From positions 1 through 64,000 of the forward strand of contig RPFO01001888.1 in assembly GCA_009746045.1 (NCBI GenBank): DNA of 64,000 nt. Reading direction: 5' to 3'. Source of the DNA: Mesostigma viride (Eukaryota > Streptophyta > Mesostigmatophyceae > Mesostigmatales > Mesostigmataceae). The position numbers and the translations under genes were made by a program. The notes under the pieces were generated by a model, which saw only the letters and a program-made list of their open reading frames with translations, was not told the origin of the DNA and ran no database searches. Below are positions 32,601 through 41,781 of this stretch, one piece after another (within the stretch, counting starts at the first letter, position 1; every line of letters begins with the position of its first letter).

Positions 32601-33484
32601 TACATAGCTGATGACTTTTCATTCAATAGAGTTTAGAATGATTTGCAGATGATAAGCCAAGTAAGCAAATTTGATAAACCTGCACTGCTACAAGGGAGGT
32701 ACCAGACACAGATCGCCAACCTTGATGCCGCCAGCTCAAATTCAAATGCACTTTCCATTCAACGTTTCATGTCGAAGCTAATCCCGGTATTTACTGGATT
32801 TTAGGAAAGAGAACGATACAACAGCGACAAGAGAAGTCCGGCTCGCACCTCCTTGAACAGTCTCGACAGCAGCTTTGCCTTTTGCATTGAAGAAAATCCT
32901 GAATGGGAGGCAACATGTCAAACCACGACGGACGCGTATGCTGTAGAGAACGCCGTTAAAGTAATAATAATAATAATAGTAATAATAATAATGATAATAA
33001 TAATGAGAGGAATAAACAAAAATCAGAGTACTTGAAGCAATATATCTCCGGCGCCGTTCAGAGATGTATTCATACCATGCATGCAGTTAATCAGATGAGC
33101 TGAAGATGGTATAGTTCCTGTGATGCCACCTCTGGAGGCTGGCCAGGCCACCTGGGAAGAAAGCAGCGGGTTATCGATCAGAAGCTTGCGCAGGAACCTG
33201 ATGGTGTCTGCTAATGATGAGCCCCTCAAACCTGTAGATACGAGGGCCTTCAATAATTTGCTTGCGGCATTTTGGTATTCAAAATCTGCGAAAAGGGATT
33301 GAACAGAAGGTTCAACGCTTTGCTTGCCGGTTTCCAGATCTTGTATAAGCCAACATTTCACGGCCCCTGCTATACGTTTACTCGTCAATGCCAAACGTGC
33401 AATGTAATCCCAAGATTGCGAGGCGCACGAGTCGAAAATCAGGGACAGCATCTCGTGAGGCATCTCTTCGAATGACGTCGCCAT
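29679..33484 (-). CDS. F-box protein, five exons, 475 aa
   Basis: Complete model with matching phases: exons 33484-33032, 32367-31965, 31689-31567, 31066-30864 and 29924-29679, all with GT donors and CAG acceptors (CTTACAG, CTTGCAG, CTCTGCAG, ACAGCAG). Total 1428 bases, stop TGA. ATG at 33484 opens MATSFEEMPHEMLSLIFDSC; residues 5-45 form an F-box (E-MP-E-L--IF...L-LTSKRI---V). F-box proteins bind Skp1 and select substrates for SCF ubiquitin ligases. The remaining 430 residues are mixed helical (LWLFGARSSDFHPP, IDIESVFDRSLQKLAKAFRE, ITTRWHDLYRDRFLIFWRP) with no repeat domain recognised, so the target is unknown. The last intron (940 bases) is the longest. The gene is head-to-head with the next F-box gene. 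Confidence 0.8.
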
Positions 33485-34150
33485 TTCGAGAGGAAAAATA
33501 CTCGAGTCTCTCACACAAAACCCAGGCCCGAGGTTGTGCTAATAACTTCGGTCTATTTCCGTTTTCGTGCTGTTCAGTCCAGAGCTGCTGGGAAAATCAT
33601 CGTCGTGCTGGACTGCTGGTCGTGCTAAAAATCTCATGGTTATTCCAATTCGGCAGGCTTGTACGGAATGTCAACGAAAAAGGTCTCGAAAAGGTGCATC
33701 AGTTCAGCTAGAGTTCACCAATACTTTCAGCCCGCGCCGGTGCTCGTGTACCAAGTACCAACTACCAACCGGCGTGGGAAACTTCAACACCTGATGACTC
33801 ATGACTGCTCGTCATTTTAGCTAACATTTTATTTGGGTATTTATTGCCCGAGTCATAAACACGTGGCACGAGCGCTGTTGCTGGAGATAATCGCCAACCC
33901 ATCATTGGAGGCTACCCGGGCGTTTTCACGCCAAATGCACGCAACTGTTTACTGCCAGACAGGATTGGGAATTTAGGATCACGGAAATATGGGGCGAAGG
34001 TTGCTACGAGGTCGTTATTTAGTGTGGACTTTCACGTCATTTGGCTAAGGCATGATAGTGTTTATTTTTCGAACCTAGCTTGAGCGCCCGTTAAATACCC
34101 TTTTGTTTCCTGCGAAACAGCGTTGTCTGGCCGTACCATTCGAGGGCGAA
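33485..34150. promoter_or_regulatory. Shared upstream region of two divergent F-box genes
   Basis: About 665 bases separate the two ATGs, and no repeat or ORF of note lies between. A bidirectional promoter is the simple reading. No TATA box stands out; GTTAAATACCC at 34091 is the most AT-rich element near the plus gene. Confidence 0.5.
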
Positions 34151-35797
34151 ATGGCGGAGCAGCATTTAACTTCCACGCCCATTGCCGCCGAAATGCCTGG
34201 AATAGAAGTCCCTCTAACGACGCCACCCACCGCGTCGGAGCAGCGAGGGTTTTACGAAGTCGCATATTCGCATGGATTCGGGAGCCGAATTTTCAAGCAC
34301 GTGCCTCTTCTGGACAGAATTCGCCTCCGTGTAGCGTCCCGGTGGACTAAGTTATGCGTCGACGAGTCCCTACACGACTTGACAGAAATAGCAGGCCAGG
34401 ACATTTCCGAGGAGGGACTGGATGCTGAACAGGCAATGCTGTGGCTGTCCACCAAATGCCCCAACCTGAATTGCGTGAGCGTGCGGCGCAAGCCCCGGAG
34501 CGAGCGACACGAGTTCGTCGACGACATGCTCATCTATCTGGAGCACTCCACGCCGCAGCCCGTGTGGTGGAAGATGGTCGACACGAGTCTGGAACAGCTC
34601 GCGCTCAAATGCGCCCAATTGACCTACCTCGACGTCCAGGGCTGTACCGGCGTGACCGACAAATCCCTTATCCTCGTGTCCCAGCAGAGCGCCAACTTGA
34701 CCCACCTCGAGGTCTCCTACACGGGCGTGACCGACGTCGGCCTCACCTCCGTCGGGCTGCATTCGACCCGCCTAAAAAATCTCATCGCGCGGGGACTCCG
34801 GAAATGCACCGACGCGTCCGTCAGCGTGATTGGCCAGCGCTGCCGCCAGCTCGAGCACCTCGACGTGAAAGACTGCCAAGTCACCGACGCATCCATCCTC
34901 ACTGTCGCACGTCACTGCCCGGCCCTCCAGTGGCTCGACGTGTCCATGTCCACACGCGTGACCGACTGTAGCATGGCCGTGGTCGCTGAGCTTTGCCCGC
35001 AGCTGCGCCACCTCAACCTCGTCGGCTGCAGCGTGGGCGACGCCACACTGCGCACGCTTGGGACGCGATGCCCCCGGCTCCAACGACTCGAACTCTCCAC
35101 GACCTGCACAGTCACGGACGCTGGTGTCCGCTCCCTCGGCGCCCACTGCCCCGACCTCGTCCACCTCAACCTCGGCCGCTGCACCGCGGTGACGGACGCA
35201 GGCATTCAGGCCGTCGGGTCCAGCTGCCCCCGCCTCCAGCACCTGTGGGTCCAGGGGTGCGACCGGGTCACCGACGCCAGCATTAGAGTCGTCGCCGTGC
35301 ACGTGGGCAGCGCACTCACCTGGCTCGCATGCCTCCACTGCAGGTACGTCACTGATGCCAGCATCTCCGTCATCGCGCGCTGCTGCCCCCAGCTGCAGCG
35401 GCTCGACGTCTCCCACTGCACGGGCGTGACGGACGCGTCCTTGACCGCGCTCGGGGGGCACTGCCCGCAGCTGCAGCATCTGGCCGCGGGGAGCTGCCCA
35501 GGGTGCACCGACGCGACCTTGGTGGCGGTGTCCCAGGGATGCCAGCAGCTACAGCACCTGTTCCTGCAGAGGACGGGGGTCACGGACGCCGGGCTGATCG
35601 CGGTCGGGACCCACAGTGGCCAGCTGCAGTCGTTGATACTGAGCGGGTGCGCGGGGGTCACCGAGGTGGGCTTGGCGCATGTGCTGTGGCAGTGCAAGCA
35701 GCTGTTCTCGCTGGCGATACAGGGTTGCATGGGCATCCGCTTCGCCCGCATACGCCGCATTGCCGCCGAGCGCACGCGTTGCACCATCCACCGGTGA
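34151..35797 (+). CDS. F-box/LRR protein, AMN1-like, 548 aa, single exon
   Basis: ATG at 34151 (MAEQHLTSTP); the frame is open further upstream but without another ATG. Residues about 45-85 (IFKHVPLLDRIRLRVASRWTK ...) match an F-box. From about 95 to 540 there are some 14 leucine-rich repeats of the cysteine-containing type, with the phrase C-P-x-L-x-x-L-D-V-x-x-C-x-G-V-T-D-A-S/G repeated about every 26 residues. This is the pattern of AMN1, FBXL2 and plant EBF/FBL proteins. The LRR solenoid binds substrates for SCF ubiquitination. GC content and third-position C/G rise sharply inside the LRR part, suggesting repeat homogenisation. No introns or frame breaks. A specific orthologue cannot be named from sequence alone. 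Confidence 0.9.
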   Translation: MAEQHLTSTPIAAEMPGIEVPLTTPPTASEQRGFYEVAYSHGFGSRIFKHVPLLDRIRLRVASRWTKLCVDESLHDLTEIAGQDISEEGLDAEQAMLWLSTKCPNLNCVSVRRKPRSERHEFVDDMLIYLEHSTPQPVWWKMVDTSLEQLALKCAQLTYLDVQGCTGVTDKSLILVSQQSANLTHLEVSYTGVTDVGLTSVGLHSTRLKNLIARGLRKCTDASVSVIGQRCRQLEHLDVKDCQVTDASILTVARHCPALQWLDVSMSTRVTDCSMAVVAELCPQLRHLNLVGCSVGDATLRTLGTRCPRLQRLELSTTCTVTDAGVRSLGAHCPDLVHLNLGRCTAVTDAGIQAVGSSCPRLQHLWVQGCDRVTDASIRVVAVHVGSALTWLACLHCRYVTDASISVIARCCPQLQRLDVSHCTGVTDASLTALGGHCPQLQHLAAGSCPGCTDATLVAVSQGCQQLQHLFLQRTGVTDAGLIAVGTHSGQLQSLILSGCAGVTEVGLAHVLWQCKQLFSLAIQGCMGIRFARIRRIAAERTRCTIHR

Positions 35798-35912
35798 CGC
35801 GTAAATGAATTGAGACAAATGTAAACCTAAAAATAGCGCAAAGCGGGTCCATCCAGAGGCGGATCATCCAAAAGGTGGCCTCTGGACTGGTGACGCCTGT
35901 GTTTTCTATGAC

Positions 35913-36216
35913 ATACAGTCATTCACACCTTAAGTTGGGTTGGCTTAAGTTGTGTTCACGCCTTAAGTTGGGACGTATAGGATTTCGGCATTCTAAGTTC
36001 AAAAGAAGTTCAGAGCAGTATGTTTTAGTATATTTAGTTCAAATTAGTACACCCGTTATATATATATATTAAAAATATAATTACTTACAGCAGAGAGGGT
36101 TATATATATTTAGTAGAGCCGTTCACGCCTTAAGTTGGGTTCACGCCTTAAGTTGGGTTGACCCGAGGGCCGAGTAAACCCTCGAACCCAACGTTAGTCG
36201 TGAATGACTGTAGCGC
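35913..36216. mobile_element. Small TIR element, TACAGTCATTCAC type
   Basis: Left end TACAGTCATTCACACCTTAAG and right end GTCGTGAATGACTGTAG form inverted termini about 300 bases apart. Inside, TTCACGCCTTAAGTTGGG is repeated three times. The outer 10 bases (TACAGTCATT) are shared with larger elements at 46021 and 56884, so this is a short relative with a different internal motif. Confidence 0.6.
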
Positions 36217-36654
36217 AAAGCTACTGGCGATTGTGTTTGTGGTCCCGATCGATATCCCCCGTCAGCAGCAAAGAGCTGCGCGCCTCGTACACGGATGAGC
36301 GTGTGGGCATGGGCACGGGGGTACAATTCGAGTCAGGCCATAAGGTGCCTGCATGGAGGTGCATGGGGCATCCAGGGTTCACGCCTGCCGGCATTCATGG
36401 CACTCGACTTCCATTCAGAGTATGGAGCATGTGCCTGCCGCACGTTGGGACCTATGAGGCATGTTTATAGTCTGAAACATCGGCAGGAGCGTTCAGAAGC
36501 ATGCAAGTGGCCGTGTCTTAATGAATAAGGATCTTTTGAAACCATGCAATATTGCAGTTGTGATGGGCCGGCATGGAGAGGGGCATGTTTGTTTGACGGC
36601 CAACATGCGGTTCTTTCTTAATTTATAAACTATGTTACTGTACTAATATTAATT
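36217..36654. other. Intergenic, no gene recognised
   Basis: Short ORFs only, without family resemblance. The right end is AT-rich. Confidence 0.4.
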
Positions 36655-36860
36655 AATGAAATATTTAAGTATAATTAACACGTGCTCCCGTTGAGGAGTC
36701 ACGGAGCAACTGATCGAGTGCTTAATTTTATTCCCTGAGTGTGAAAAGCGGGCAGCGGGCAGAGACCCCCCCCTTTCCTCACGCCACATGCAGGGCGCAC
36801 AATCGGACCCGTCGATCGTACTATCCGGCATGATCCCAGGCTGTAGGTGCAATAGTTTTC
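36655..36860 (-). mobile_element. LINE-A2 3' end
   Basis: TTAATTAATGAAATATTTAAG tail, then GTGCTCCCGTTGAGGAGTCAC-GGAGCA, a GAGTGCTTAATTTTATTCCC block and GGGCAGAGACCCCCC, as at 23866 and 28740 but more diverged. Confidence 0.65.
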
Positions 36861-36904
36861 TGACTCAAAAAAGCTCAGCCACATAGCAAAAGCATATAGC
36901 AAAA

Positions 36905-37165
36905 AAAAAATTATAATGCATATCTCCGTGGGGAGCATGCACATGTAACACATATCCCTGAGGAGGGGCATATATACCGCATATGGTTTGTAATACAGAC
37001 TGCATGGGCTACAACCTGCAGGTGGGGGATGTAAACAGCCGCCTACTCTGGGCGCACAAGGTGCACTTGCACCATCATATGCATGACCAGACAACTACCC
37101 TAGTCCTTCCACGTGGCGTTGGATCGCCATGCCTCCAGGCATAGTTCTTTCACTTCATATGATGT
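36905..37165 (-). mobile_element. Family-C 3' end
   Basis: TATCTCCGTGGGGAGCATGC, ACACATATCCCTGAGGAGGGGC, GGGCTACAACCTGCAGG, CAAGGTGCACTTGCACC and a CCACGTGGCGTTGGATCGCC block. Order as in the other family-C copies. Confidence 0.6.
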
Positions 37166-37178
37166 ATCATACCTAAAA

Positions 37179-37233
37179 CTAGTTAATTAATTAATTAGAC
37201 TCGTGCTCCCGTTGGGGAGTCACGGAGCATTAA
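37179..37233 (-). mobile_element. 55-bp micro-insertion: LINE-A tail plus hairpin
   Basis: CTAGTTAATTAATTAATTAG followed by CTCGTGCTCCCGTTGGGGAG and TCACGGAGCATTAA. Perfect 11-bp target duplication CATACCTAAAA at 37168-37178 and 37234-37244. Confidence 0.9.
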
Positions 37234-37314
37234 CATACCTAAAAGGCCTGGCATTGGGTGGAAGATGATTGTGGCTGGGCAGTAAATAGCTAGGGTATAC
37301 ATCTAGGCACCATC

Positions 37315-37522
37315 AGGACAGGAGAACTTTTGCGGATGACTGTAGGTGTAAGTTGGCGATGCCATGGTAACCGGAGACGTCCGTCCTATAGTCAGCAAAA
37401 TTGGTGCGAGAGGTCCCCAGTTCGATTCCGGTCGGATTCATTTGCAGATCGCGTTTTCCGCGTTTTCCGCGGCCTGGCACTGAACGCAAAGGTTTTCACC
37501 TTTGCGGAGTGTCTGATCAGAA
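37315..37522 (+). mobile_element. Putative tRNA-derived SINE, copy 1
   Basis: About 205 bases, near-identical to 59833-60040. A 13-bp target duplication, ATCTAGGCACCAT, brackets this copy (left 37301, right 37523). It contains AGTTCGATTCC, a match to the RNA polymerase III B box, preceded by TAGGTGTAAGTTGG as a weak A box. The 3' end has a 9-bp hairpin, CGCAAAGGT-TTTC-ACCTTTGCG. No ORF. The tRNA origin is inference because the cloverleaf does not fold well. Confidence 0.65.
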
Positions 37523-37539
37523 TCTAGGCACCATAGCTA

Positions 37540-37690
37540 TAGATAGATGACCGAGTAGGACTGTTTTTCTTTGTAGATAGCTTAGACCGGTAGGATTGCG
37601 TGTACCCATCTGCATCCATCCATCGGGGTTAATGCTCCGTACGTGACAACCCATGCAAAGGGAGCACGAGTTTAATTAAATAAATCTAGG
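37540..37690 (+). mobile_element. LINE-A 3' end, forward
   Basis: TAGACCGGTAGGATTGCGTG, a short CATCCATCCATC run, GGGGTTAATGCTCCGTACGTGA, GGGAGCACGAGTTTAATTAA. The same order is seen at 39725-40856. Confidence 0.7.
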
Positions 37691-38370
37691 GTTAAATTAA
37701 ATTAAATTAAATTATAACATGCCTCCGTTGGGAGATCATTGAATTGAATTGAATTGAATTGTAACATAACTCCGTTGGGAGTATATGTAGCACATAGCCC
37801 TTGAGAGGGGGCATATGGCCTATCATACATCCTAAGCTACTTCCTGCAAGGGTGGGGATGTAAGGGACCCTTGCTCTAGGTGCACCAGGGCACTTGCATC
37901 CGGCATGATCTTCAAGCTATGCCCAGCGAAGGGGGAGCCTGTCATGGGGGGGAAGATCAGCATAGCTATACAAAAAGGCTGGGAGATCATGTAGCACATA
38001 TTCCATGATGGATGGGTGGGGTGGAGGAAGCCGCGTAATCGAACTATCCTAACTCTAAGCTATCTAGTCTAGAAAATCCTAACTACACTACTCATCAAAA
38101 CGCCTCCTCCTCTTGGGGGGAGGGGGCTTGCCCACAGGGTCAGGCGTGTGAGCCTTGACAATCTTCTGCCACCGCGTCTTGTCCTGCATGGCAGTCCAAA
38201 GACGGGAGAGAGAGTGGATGCGGTGCTCAAACTGGGCTGGGACCACTAGGTCGTCCAGCAACATCTGGATGTAGTTCGTGACAGGTTTCCCGACCCTTTT
38301 GGGAATGCCCTTGGGGCCAGGCCAGGTCAGAATGTGTCGCCCTGCCTGGCCAAGCCGCTGGGGGCCGGCC
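37691..38370 (-). mobile_element. LINE-B 3' end interrupted by a family-C copy
   Basis: The LINE-B tail (TTAAATTAAATTAAATTATA, then CCTCCGTTGGGAGATCAT) breaks off at about 37739, where TTGAATTGAATTGAATTG and a family-C end begin. LINE-B resumes near 37980 with GGGAGATCATGTAGCACATA and runs through UTR and ORF tail (complement of LAWTAMQDKTRWQKIVK) to about 38370. GGGAGATCAT is present on both sides as the target duplication. Confidence 0.7.
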
Positions 38371-38699
38371 AGACCAAATCTAGGGTTGTCTCCTTGATTT
38401 ATTAATTAATTAATCAATAGACACGTGACTGCGTCACGTGAGCATAAGTCCTCAGTGGGAGGGGAACATGGGATGGAATGGATGGTATAAGCTATCTAGG
38501 TCCTAGTTACAGGGGTGGGGGCACCGCGGCCCGAATCGCTATGAATGCCATACTTGGTCACACGCGGAGCCCCCACAGGCTTGGGGGTTGTCTCCTTCAT
38601 CACTACTTGCCATCTATCCTTGCGCACCATCTGCCTCCATATTACAGACAAACCAGGAAGCTGCCCGGGGGTGAGCCCGTCACGTCTCCTTGATATCTA
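38371..38699. mobile_element. Retroelement-derived spacer
   Basis: An ATTAATTAATTAATCAAT tail near 38400 followed by CACGTGACTGCGTCACGTGAGC, resembling the tail-plus-hairpin layout of the other LINE ends with a different hairpin. GTTGTCTCCTT occurs twice. No coding part. Confidence 0.4.
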
Positions 38700-40856
38700 G
38701 GATCATATATACCAGGGGTGCAGGTTGCTAACCACTTCTGGCATGGCGGCGCGGAAACGGAGATTCGGCTGGCGGACATCATCTACGCAGACGACACCAC
38801 CCTCTTCGAGGACACTGGGCACGTGCAGACATGGCTTGACTGCCTGGCTATCGAGGCCCATGCAGTGGGGCTTGAGGTCAGCAAGAAGACAGAGGCCCTG
38901 GCGGTTGGGCTCACCCACTCACCGCCACCCCTCTATCTCCTAGACGGCTCTCGAGTCCTGTATCGGGACCGCGTCAAGCTGCTGGGCAGCCTGCTTCCCA
39001 GCTGCGAGGCCGATGTGGACCATCGCATCTCCCTCGCCTGGCACGCTTTACGCCAGTACCGGGCCCTGTGGCGCAAGCCCCTGGGCAGGATCGAGAAACA
39101 GGACCTGTTTAATTAAGGTCCTCGTCCTTCCTGTTCTCACGTATGGGGCCGAGACGTGGACCCAATCACCGCCGACCTGGCCCGCAAGTTGGATGGCGCG
39201 GTCACCAACATGCTGCGATCCATTTTCAGAGTAGGATATGCGCTGCTCATGTCCGCAATGAGGACCTGTACCAGGGCACGCCATACATCACCAGCACCAT
39301 TAAGCAGCGGCGCCTGCAGCTCGTAGGGCACCTAGCGCTCGCACCAACCAGGCCGGTAGACACCTCACGTGGCCCTCCCGCGGAACTGCGACCAGCTCAG
39401 CCTGGCCGGCACCTCCTGACGTGGGCCGGGCCCCGTGATGCTAGACGCCGCAAGGCCCGCACAGGTCTTCAAAGAACAGCTAGTAGAGGACATGGGGGGC
39501 CTAGGCCTCTCCGTGATTTGGAAGAAGCTGAGGGACAAGGCCAAGTGGCCGGGCCCAGGTCGTAGAGGACAACGAGCCCCCCCCCCCCGTGGGGAAGCGC
39601 CCCGGCGCTTGTGCAAACCCACGGGAGACACGCCAGACAGCTCCCCTAGGGTAGCGGGATGTTGTTTAGATAGATGAACTGCAGTTAGTGATGATGTTAG
39701 ATGTTGTAGGTAGCTGATGTAGATAGATTAGACCGGCGGTAGGACTGTTTGCACCCATCCATCCATCCATCCATCCATCCATCCATCCATCCATCCATCC
39801 ATCCATCCATCCATCCATCCATCCATCCATCCATCCATCCATCCATCCATCCATCCATCCATCCATCCATCCATCCATCCATCCATCCATCCATCCATCC
39901 ATCCATCCATCCATCCATCCATCCATCCATCCATCCATCCATCCATCCATCCATCCATCCATCCATCCATCCATCCATCCATCCATCCATCCATCCATCC
40001 ATCCATCCATCCATCCATCCATCCATCCATCCATCCATCCATCCATCCATCCATCCATCCATCCATCCATCCATCCATCCATCCATCCATCCATCCATCC
40101 ATCCATCCATCCATCCATCCATCCATCCATCCATCCATCCATCCATCCATCCATCCATCCATCCATCCATCCATCCATCCATCCATCCATCCATCCATCC
40201 ATCCATCCATCCATCCATCCATCCATCCATCCATCCATCCATCCATCCATCCATCCATCCATCCATCCATCCATCCATCCATCCATCCATCCATCCATCC
40301 ATCCATCCATCCATCCATCCATCCATCCATCCATCCATCCATCCATCCATCCATCCATCCATCCATCCATCCATCCATCCATCCATCCATCCATCCATCC
40401 ATCCATCCATCCATCCATCCATCCATCCATCCATCCATCCATCCATCCATCCATCCATCCATCCATCCATCCATCCATCCATCCATCCATCCATCCATCC
40501 ATCCATCCATCCATCCATCCATCCATCCATCCATCCATCCATCCATCCATCCATCCATCCATCCATCCATCCATCCATCCATCCATCCATCCATCCATCC
40601 ATCCATCCATCCATCCATCCATCCATCCATCCATCCATCCATCCATCCATCCATCCATCCATCCATCCATCCATCCATCCATCCATCCATCCATCCATCC
40701 ATCCATCCATCCATCCATCCATCCATCCATCCATCCATCCATCCATCCATCCATCCATCCATCCATCCATCCATCCATCCATCCATCCATCCATCCATCC
40801 ATCGGGGTTAGTGCTCCGTGACTCCCCACCGGGAGCACGAGTCTAATATTAATTAA
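38700..40856 (+). mobile_element. LINE-A copy with reverse-transcriptase YADD motif
   Basis: The frame at 38718-39116 carries ADIIYADDTTLFEDTG, the catalytic YxDD box of non-LTR reverse transcriptase. After an AATT-type insertion that makes a stop (TTTAATTAAGG), coding sense continues in shifted frames: KVLVLPVLTYGAETW (39117-39160), NEDLYQGTPYITSTIKQRRL (39260-39320) and KEQLVEDMGGLGLSVIWKKL (39470-39530). The 3' UTR includes the enlarged CATC array and ends in the hairpin and TCTAATATTAATTAA tail. 5' truncation and at least three frame changes make it inactive. Confidence 0.85.
39753..40803. repeat. (CATC)n array, about 262 copies, inside a LINE 3' UTR
   Basis: An uninterrupted CATC/GATG run of 1.05 kb. 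Both flanks (TAGGACTGTTTGCAC and GGGGTTAGTGCTCCGTGACT) are the normal LINE-A 3' UTR, in which other copies have only two to four units. Long frames of HPSI or MDGW repeats through it are artefacts. Confidence 0.97.
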
Positions 40857-41298
40857 GGAGACAACCAGCGCAGGCCAGAAATCGGGAGAATCCGGACCAT
40901 GGTAGCTCGAGCCTGCCGTTATCTTGTCCGCGTGCTCGAGGATATATCAATGAGACAACCAGGGCATATATAAATCATTTGCGGGTATTTCCTCGTAAAT
41001 GGGGGGAGAGCGATCGCAGCAATGGTGCTTACCCCTAGACACTCCCGGCCAGTTAGGCTCGAAACACACGCCCTGATCAAGCAAGCTGTTTCCGGCCCCA
41101 CCGTCTAGGTCATCTAGTCGCTCTACACGTAAGCCGGCCATAATTTCAATGCACAAGGCTACACATTTCCATCGATCACCATTCATATTCATCATCCTGA
41201 ACGACTCGAACACGCGGACAAGATATAACGGCAGGCTCGAGCTACCATGGTCCGGAATCTCCCGATTTCTGGCCTGCGCTGGTTGTCTCCTTGATATA
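40857..41298. mobile_element. GAGACAACC-family TIR element, compound copy
   Basis: A fragment (40857-40938, AAGGAGACAACCAGCGCAGG...) faces a complete-looking reverse copy (41297-40947) that starts with the same 80 bases and ends TCAATGAGACAACCAGGG. The reverse copy corresponds to 59308-59560 over about 250 bases. Termini read TCAA(G/T)GAGACAACCAG in inverted orientation. No transposase ORF; non-autonomous. It begins right at the tail of the LINE-A copy. Confidence 0.7.
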
Positions 41299-41781
41299 TA
41301 TATTAGGAATCATAATTACTTACATCAGAGTGAAGGCCTGCACCCTATCAAACATAAACAAAGCCAACGCTAACAAGTCTAGGATATATGTTAAAAATAT
41401 AATTACTTACAGCAGAGTGAAATCACTCAAACCAAAGCAAACGCCCAGCTATAAACCTATATACAGAGCCATGTCAAAGCTCTATACTACGATAAGACCA
41501 ATGGAAACTCCTAACGGGAGGAACCTAATAGCCCTGCTGCACCGCAATATCAGCCCGCGTACGGATCTAGGATATATATGGCAATACCTAGGCTATAACA
41601 CGAGCCACTAGATAATTAATTAATTAATAACACGAGCCACTAGATAGCCATGGCTGACGGCGGAGCTCATAACTTACACGTTTCGGTTTGGGCCCCAAAT
41701 TCGGCCGTGAATATCACAACCGCTTCGTCTTTCTAAGACGCACACGCTGATAGATTTTACCGAAGCTATCACGCAATATTT
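41299..41781. other. AT-rich intergenic DNA with a 14-bp tail-only insertion
   Basis: AACACGAGCCACTAGATA occurs at 41597-41614 and 41629-41646, separated only by ATTAATTAATTAAT. This is a target duplication around a bare retroelement tail. CATAATTACTTACA(T/G)CAGAGTGAA occurs twice (about 41311 and 41400), as a diverged 90-base tandem repeat. No gene. Confidence 0.6.

Noticed and set aside
32849-32940. Possible extra 92-bp exon in the F-box gene
   Set aside because: Its length breaks the phase; joining 33032 directly to 32367 keeps the frame and reads naturally.
34103-34150. Upstream start for the AMN1-like protein
   Set aside because: The earlier start would use TTG; the first ATG in frame is 34151.
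34252-35787. Minus-strand and other-frame ORFs over the LRR gene
   Set aside because: Shadow frames caused by strong third-position GC in the LRR coding sequence.
37315-37522. tRNA gene at the GTTCGATTCC motif
   Set aside because: Only the B box fits; acceptor and anticodon stems do not form, and the unit is a dispersed repeat with a target duplication.
39697-40846. Long HPSI and MDGW repeat ORFs
   Set aside because: Pure translation of the CATC microsatellite inside a LINE 3' UTR.
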